From: Limanda limanda
Lineage: Eukaryota; Chordata; Actinopteri; Pleuronectiformes; Pleuronectidae
Assembly (NCBI RefSeq): GCF_963576545.1
Contig: NW_026870392.1
Location: 434,001 to 498,000, forward strand
Length of the DNA: 64,000 bases
Reading direction: 5' to 3'
Shown: positions 61,279 to 64,000 of the stretch, one piece after another
Layout: each line of letters starts with the position of its first letter
Position numbering within the stretch: the first letter of the stretch is position 1
The notes under the pieces: generated by a model
Told to the model about the DNA's origin: nothing
Database searches by the model: none
What the model saw: only the letters and a program-made list of their open reading frames with translations
Program-made: the position numbers and the translations under genes

Positions 61279-64000
61279 ACTTGCAAGTAGGCTCTACCCC
61301 CACTAAATGGGGTAGCGCGCATCGATCGGTACCATCCTTGAGCTTCTCCGACTTTCGGAAGGGTTAGGGTTAGGGTTAGGGATGAAAGCACATAGGAGAA
61401 AGAGATATTCTTGAATAACTTTTTTTGTGAAGGTCGGAGAGACTTGGAAAGTGGTTGCATCTGGACTAATTTGGGTCCTGCGGATCGATTGGTACCATCC
61501 CCGAGCTTGTACAACCTTCGGAAGAGGTCGACCGACGAAATTCCCCCAAATCTGAGGAGATATTCTTGAATAACTTTTTTTGTGAAGGTCGGAGAGACTT
61601 GCAAGTAGGCTCTACCCCCACTAAATGGGGTTGCGCGCATCGATCAGTACCATCCTTGAGCTTCTCCGACTTTCGGAAGGGTTAGGGTTAGGGTTAGGGA
61701 TGAAAGCACATAGGAGAAAGAGATATTCTTGAATAACTTTTTTTGTGAAGGTCGGAGAGACTTGGAAAGTGGTTGCATCTGGACTAATTTGGGTCCTGCG
61801 GATCGATTGGTACCATCCCCGAGCTTGTACGACCTTCGGAAGAGGTCGACCGACGAAATTCCCCCAAATCTGAGGAGATATTCTTGAATAACTTTTTTTG
61901 TGAAGGTCGGAGAGACTTGCAAGTAGGCTCTACCCCCACTAAATGGGGTAGCGCGCATCGATCGGTACCATCCTTGAGCTTCTCCGACTTTCGGAAGGGT
62001 TAGGGTTAGGGTTAGGGATGAAAGCACATAGGAGAAAGAGATATTCTTGAATAACTTTTTTTGTGAAGGTCGGAGAGACTTGCAAGTAGGCTCTACCCCC
62101 ACTAAATGGGGTAGCGCGCATCGATCGGTACCATCCTTGAGCTTCTCCGACTTTCGGAAGGGTTAGGGTTAGGGTTAGGGATGAAAGCACATAGGAGAAA
62201 GAGATATTCTTGAATAACTTTTTTTGTGAAGGTCGGAGAGACTTGGAAAGTGGTTGCATCTGGACTAATTTGGGTCCTGCGGATCGATTGGTACCATCCC
62301 CGAGCTTGTACAACCTTCGGAAGAGGTCGACCGACGAAATTCCCCCAAATCTGAGGAGATATTCTTGAATAACTTTTTTTGTGAAGGTCGGAGAGACTTG
62401 CAAGTAGGCTCTACCCCCACTAAATGGGGTTGCGCGCATCGATCAGTACCATCCTTGAGCTTCTCCGACTTTCGGAAGGGTTAGGGTTAGGGTTAGGGAT
62501 GAAAGCACATAGGAGAAAGAGATATTCTTGAATAACCTTTTTTGTGAAGGTCGGAGAGACTTGCAAGTAGGCTCTACCCCCACTAAATGGGGTAGCGCGC
62601 ATCGATCGGTACCATCCTTGAGCTTCTCCGACTTTCGGAAGGGTTAGGGTTAGGGATGAAAGCACATAGGAGAAAGAGATATTCTTGAATAACTTTTTTT
62701 GTGAAGGTCGGAGAGACTTGCAAGTAGGCTCTACCCCCACTAAATGGGGTAGCGCGCATCGATCGGTACCATCCTTGAGCTTCTCCGACTTTCGGAAGGG
62801 TTAGGGTTAGGGTTAGGGATGAAAGCACATAGGAGAAAGAGATATTCTTGAATAACTTTTTTTGTGAAGGTCGGAGAGACTTGCAAGTAGGCTCTACCTC
62901 CACTAAATGGGGTAGCGCGCATCGATCGGTACCATCCTTGAGCTTCTCCGACTTTCGGAAGGGTTAGGGTTAGGGATGAAAGCACATAGGAGAAAGAGAT
63001 ATTCTTGAATAACTTTTTTTGTGAAGGTCGGAGAGACTTGCAAGTAGGCTCTACCCCCACTAAATGGGGTAGCGCGCATCGATCGGTACCATCCTTGAGC
63101 TTCTCCGACTTTCGGAAGGGTTAGGGTTAGGGTTAGGGATGAAAGCACATAGGAGAAAGAGATATTCTTGAATAACTTTTTTTGTGAAGGTCGGAGAGAC
63201 TTGGAAAGTGGTTGCATCTGGACTAATTTGGGTCCTGCGGATCGATTGGTACCATCCCCGAGCTTGTACGACCTTCGGAAGAGGTCGACCGACGAAATTC
63301 CCCCAAATCTGAGGAGATATTCTTGAATAACTTTTTTTGTGAAGGTCGGAGAGACTTGCAAGTAGGCTCTACCCCCACTAAATGGGGTAGCGCGCATCGA
63401 TCGGTACCATCCTTGAGCTTCTCCGACTTTCGGAAGGGTTAGGGTTAGGGTTAGGGATGAAAGCACATAGGAGAAAGAGATATTCTTGAATAACTTTTTT
63501 TGTGAAGGTCGGAGAGACTTGCAAGTAGGCTCTACCCCCACTAAATGGGGTTGCGCGCATCGATCAGTACCATCCTTGAGCTTCTCCGACTTTCGGAAGG
63601 GTTAGGGTTAGGGTTAGGGATGAAAGCACATAGGAGAAAGAGATATTCTTGAATAACTTTTTTTGTGAAGGTCGGAGAGACTTGCAAGTAGGCTCTACCC
63701 CCACTAAATGGGGTAGCGCGCATCGATTGATACCATCCTTGAGCTTCTCCGACTTTCGGAAGGGTTAGGGTTAGGGTTAGGGATGAAAGCACATAGGAGA
63801 AAGAGATATTCTTGAATAACTTTTTTTGTGAAGGTCGGAGAGACTTGCAAGTAGGCTCTACCCCCACTAAATGGGGTAGCGCGCATCGATCGGTACCATC
63901 CTTGAGCTTCTCCGACTTTCGGAAGGGTTAGGGTTAGGGTTAGGGATGAAAGCACATAGGAGAAAGAGATATTCTTGAATAACTTTTTTTGTGAAGGTCG

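Larger units (their letters stand above)
1..64000 (+). repeat. Two-monomer satellite array with embedded TTAGGG telomere motifs, 399 units
   Basis: The complete window is a head-to-tail array of unit A (163 bp) and unit B (155 bp), always in one orientation, with no foreign insertion. I placed unit boundaries at the conserved ACTTG that follows GGTCGGAGAG; this phase is arbitrary. The tally is 282 A and 117 B units and the lengths sum exactly to 64,000, the last unit (from 63843) lacking 5 bases. B occurs singly or in pairs (15 pairs), never in threes; A runs are 1 to 6 long. Mean unit length is 160.4 bp, near a nucleosome repeat, as in many centromeric or subtelomeric satellites. The array extends past both window ends. 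A collapsed or expanded assembly is possible in so uniform a sequence. Confidence 0.98.
57272..64000 (+). repeat. Class III higher-order block, units 358-399 (runs off the window)
   Basis: Layout is B 4A 2B 4A B 5A 2B 4A B 2A B A B 2A B 5A B 4A. It includes a 1926-bp tandem duplication and a third related stretch (62716-63679, offset 4164 from 58552). The marker TACCTCCAC is found only here (58715, 60641, 62879), each time on a 157-bp A. The last unit is cut by the window end. Confidence 0.8.

Noticed and set aside
25..63955. Many overlapping minus-strand open frames of 60-322 codons
   Set aside because: They are repeats of one another in shifting frames, overlap by half their length, begin and end at monomer-fixed points, and consist of monomer translation including telomere-derived LTLTLT and NPNPNP. 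No known domain or unique sequence is seen, so none is annotated as a gene.
1..64000. CRISPR array
   Set aside because: There are regular repeats, but the material between any conserved segments is itself repeated and not unique. The units are 155-169 bp and carry telomere motifs.
1..64000. Transposon or rolling-circle element as the source of the array
   Set aside because: No terminal repeats, target-site duplications, transposase or reverse-transcriptase sequence, and no interruption of the array are visible.
1..64000. Species identification
   Set aside because: TTAGGG telomeres are shared by too many lineages, and I do not recognise either monomer, so naming an organism would be a guess.

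Overview
The whole 64,000-base window is one uninterrupted tandem-repeat (satellite) array. I see no gene, RNA gene, transposon or unique sequence in it. I divided it by eye into 399 head-to-tail units, all in the same orientation. There are two related monomers: unit A (163 bp, 282 copies) and unit B (155 bp, 117 copies). My tally (117 B of 155 bp; 253 A; 22 A of 157 bp; 7 A of 169 bp; A copies of 162 bp within the 253; last unit cut 5 bp short) sums to exactly 64,000, which checks the segmentation.

Unit A carries the vertebrate-type telomere motif TTAGGG, normally three copies giving four GGG tracts. Unit B is colinear with A but has an unrelated GTCGAC-containing stretch at that place. Such an array points to a eukaryote with TTAGGG telomeres (vertebrates, many other animals, many fungi, some protists). 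The ~160 bp mean unit is close to a nucleosome repeat, as in many centromeric and subtelomeric satellites. Many unit subtypes differ by CpG-to-TpG/CpA changes, which suggests a CpG-methylated genome. I cannot name the species or the chromosomal position. If the array is subtelomeric, the strand direction of TTAGGG would put the chromosome end to the right.

Layout: marker variants let the units be read as three higher-order classes. Class I (markers: T9 tract, 169-bp A followed by a B with C-to-T at base 59, GAAGAAC A followed by ACTAACTT B) fills 1-5474 and 12185-18791, with shorter relatives at 25994-28087, 42980-46363 and 56302-57271. Class II (B with GCAGATC, A with GCGCAC, a basic 8-unit, 1280-bp repeat) fills 5475-7235, 22467-25993, 40732-42979 and 51812-56301. 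Class III (B with TACAACC followed by A with TTGCGCGC...CAG) fills 7236-12184, 18792-22466, 28088-40731, 46364-51811 and 57272-64000. From about 18.8 kb onward the order III-II-I repeats three times and then begins again.

Within and between blocks there are clear duplications at constant offsets: 799, 1280, 1926, 2080, 2582, 3218, 5131, 8482, 11080 and 18265 bp. They record repeated unequal exchange or amplification. Open reading frames exist only on the minus strand. They are by-products of the repeat (peptides rich in LTLTLT and NPNPNP from CCCTAA) and are not annotated as genes.
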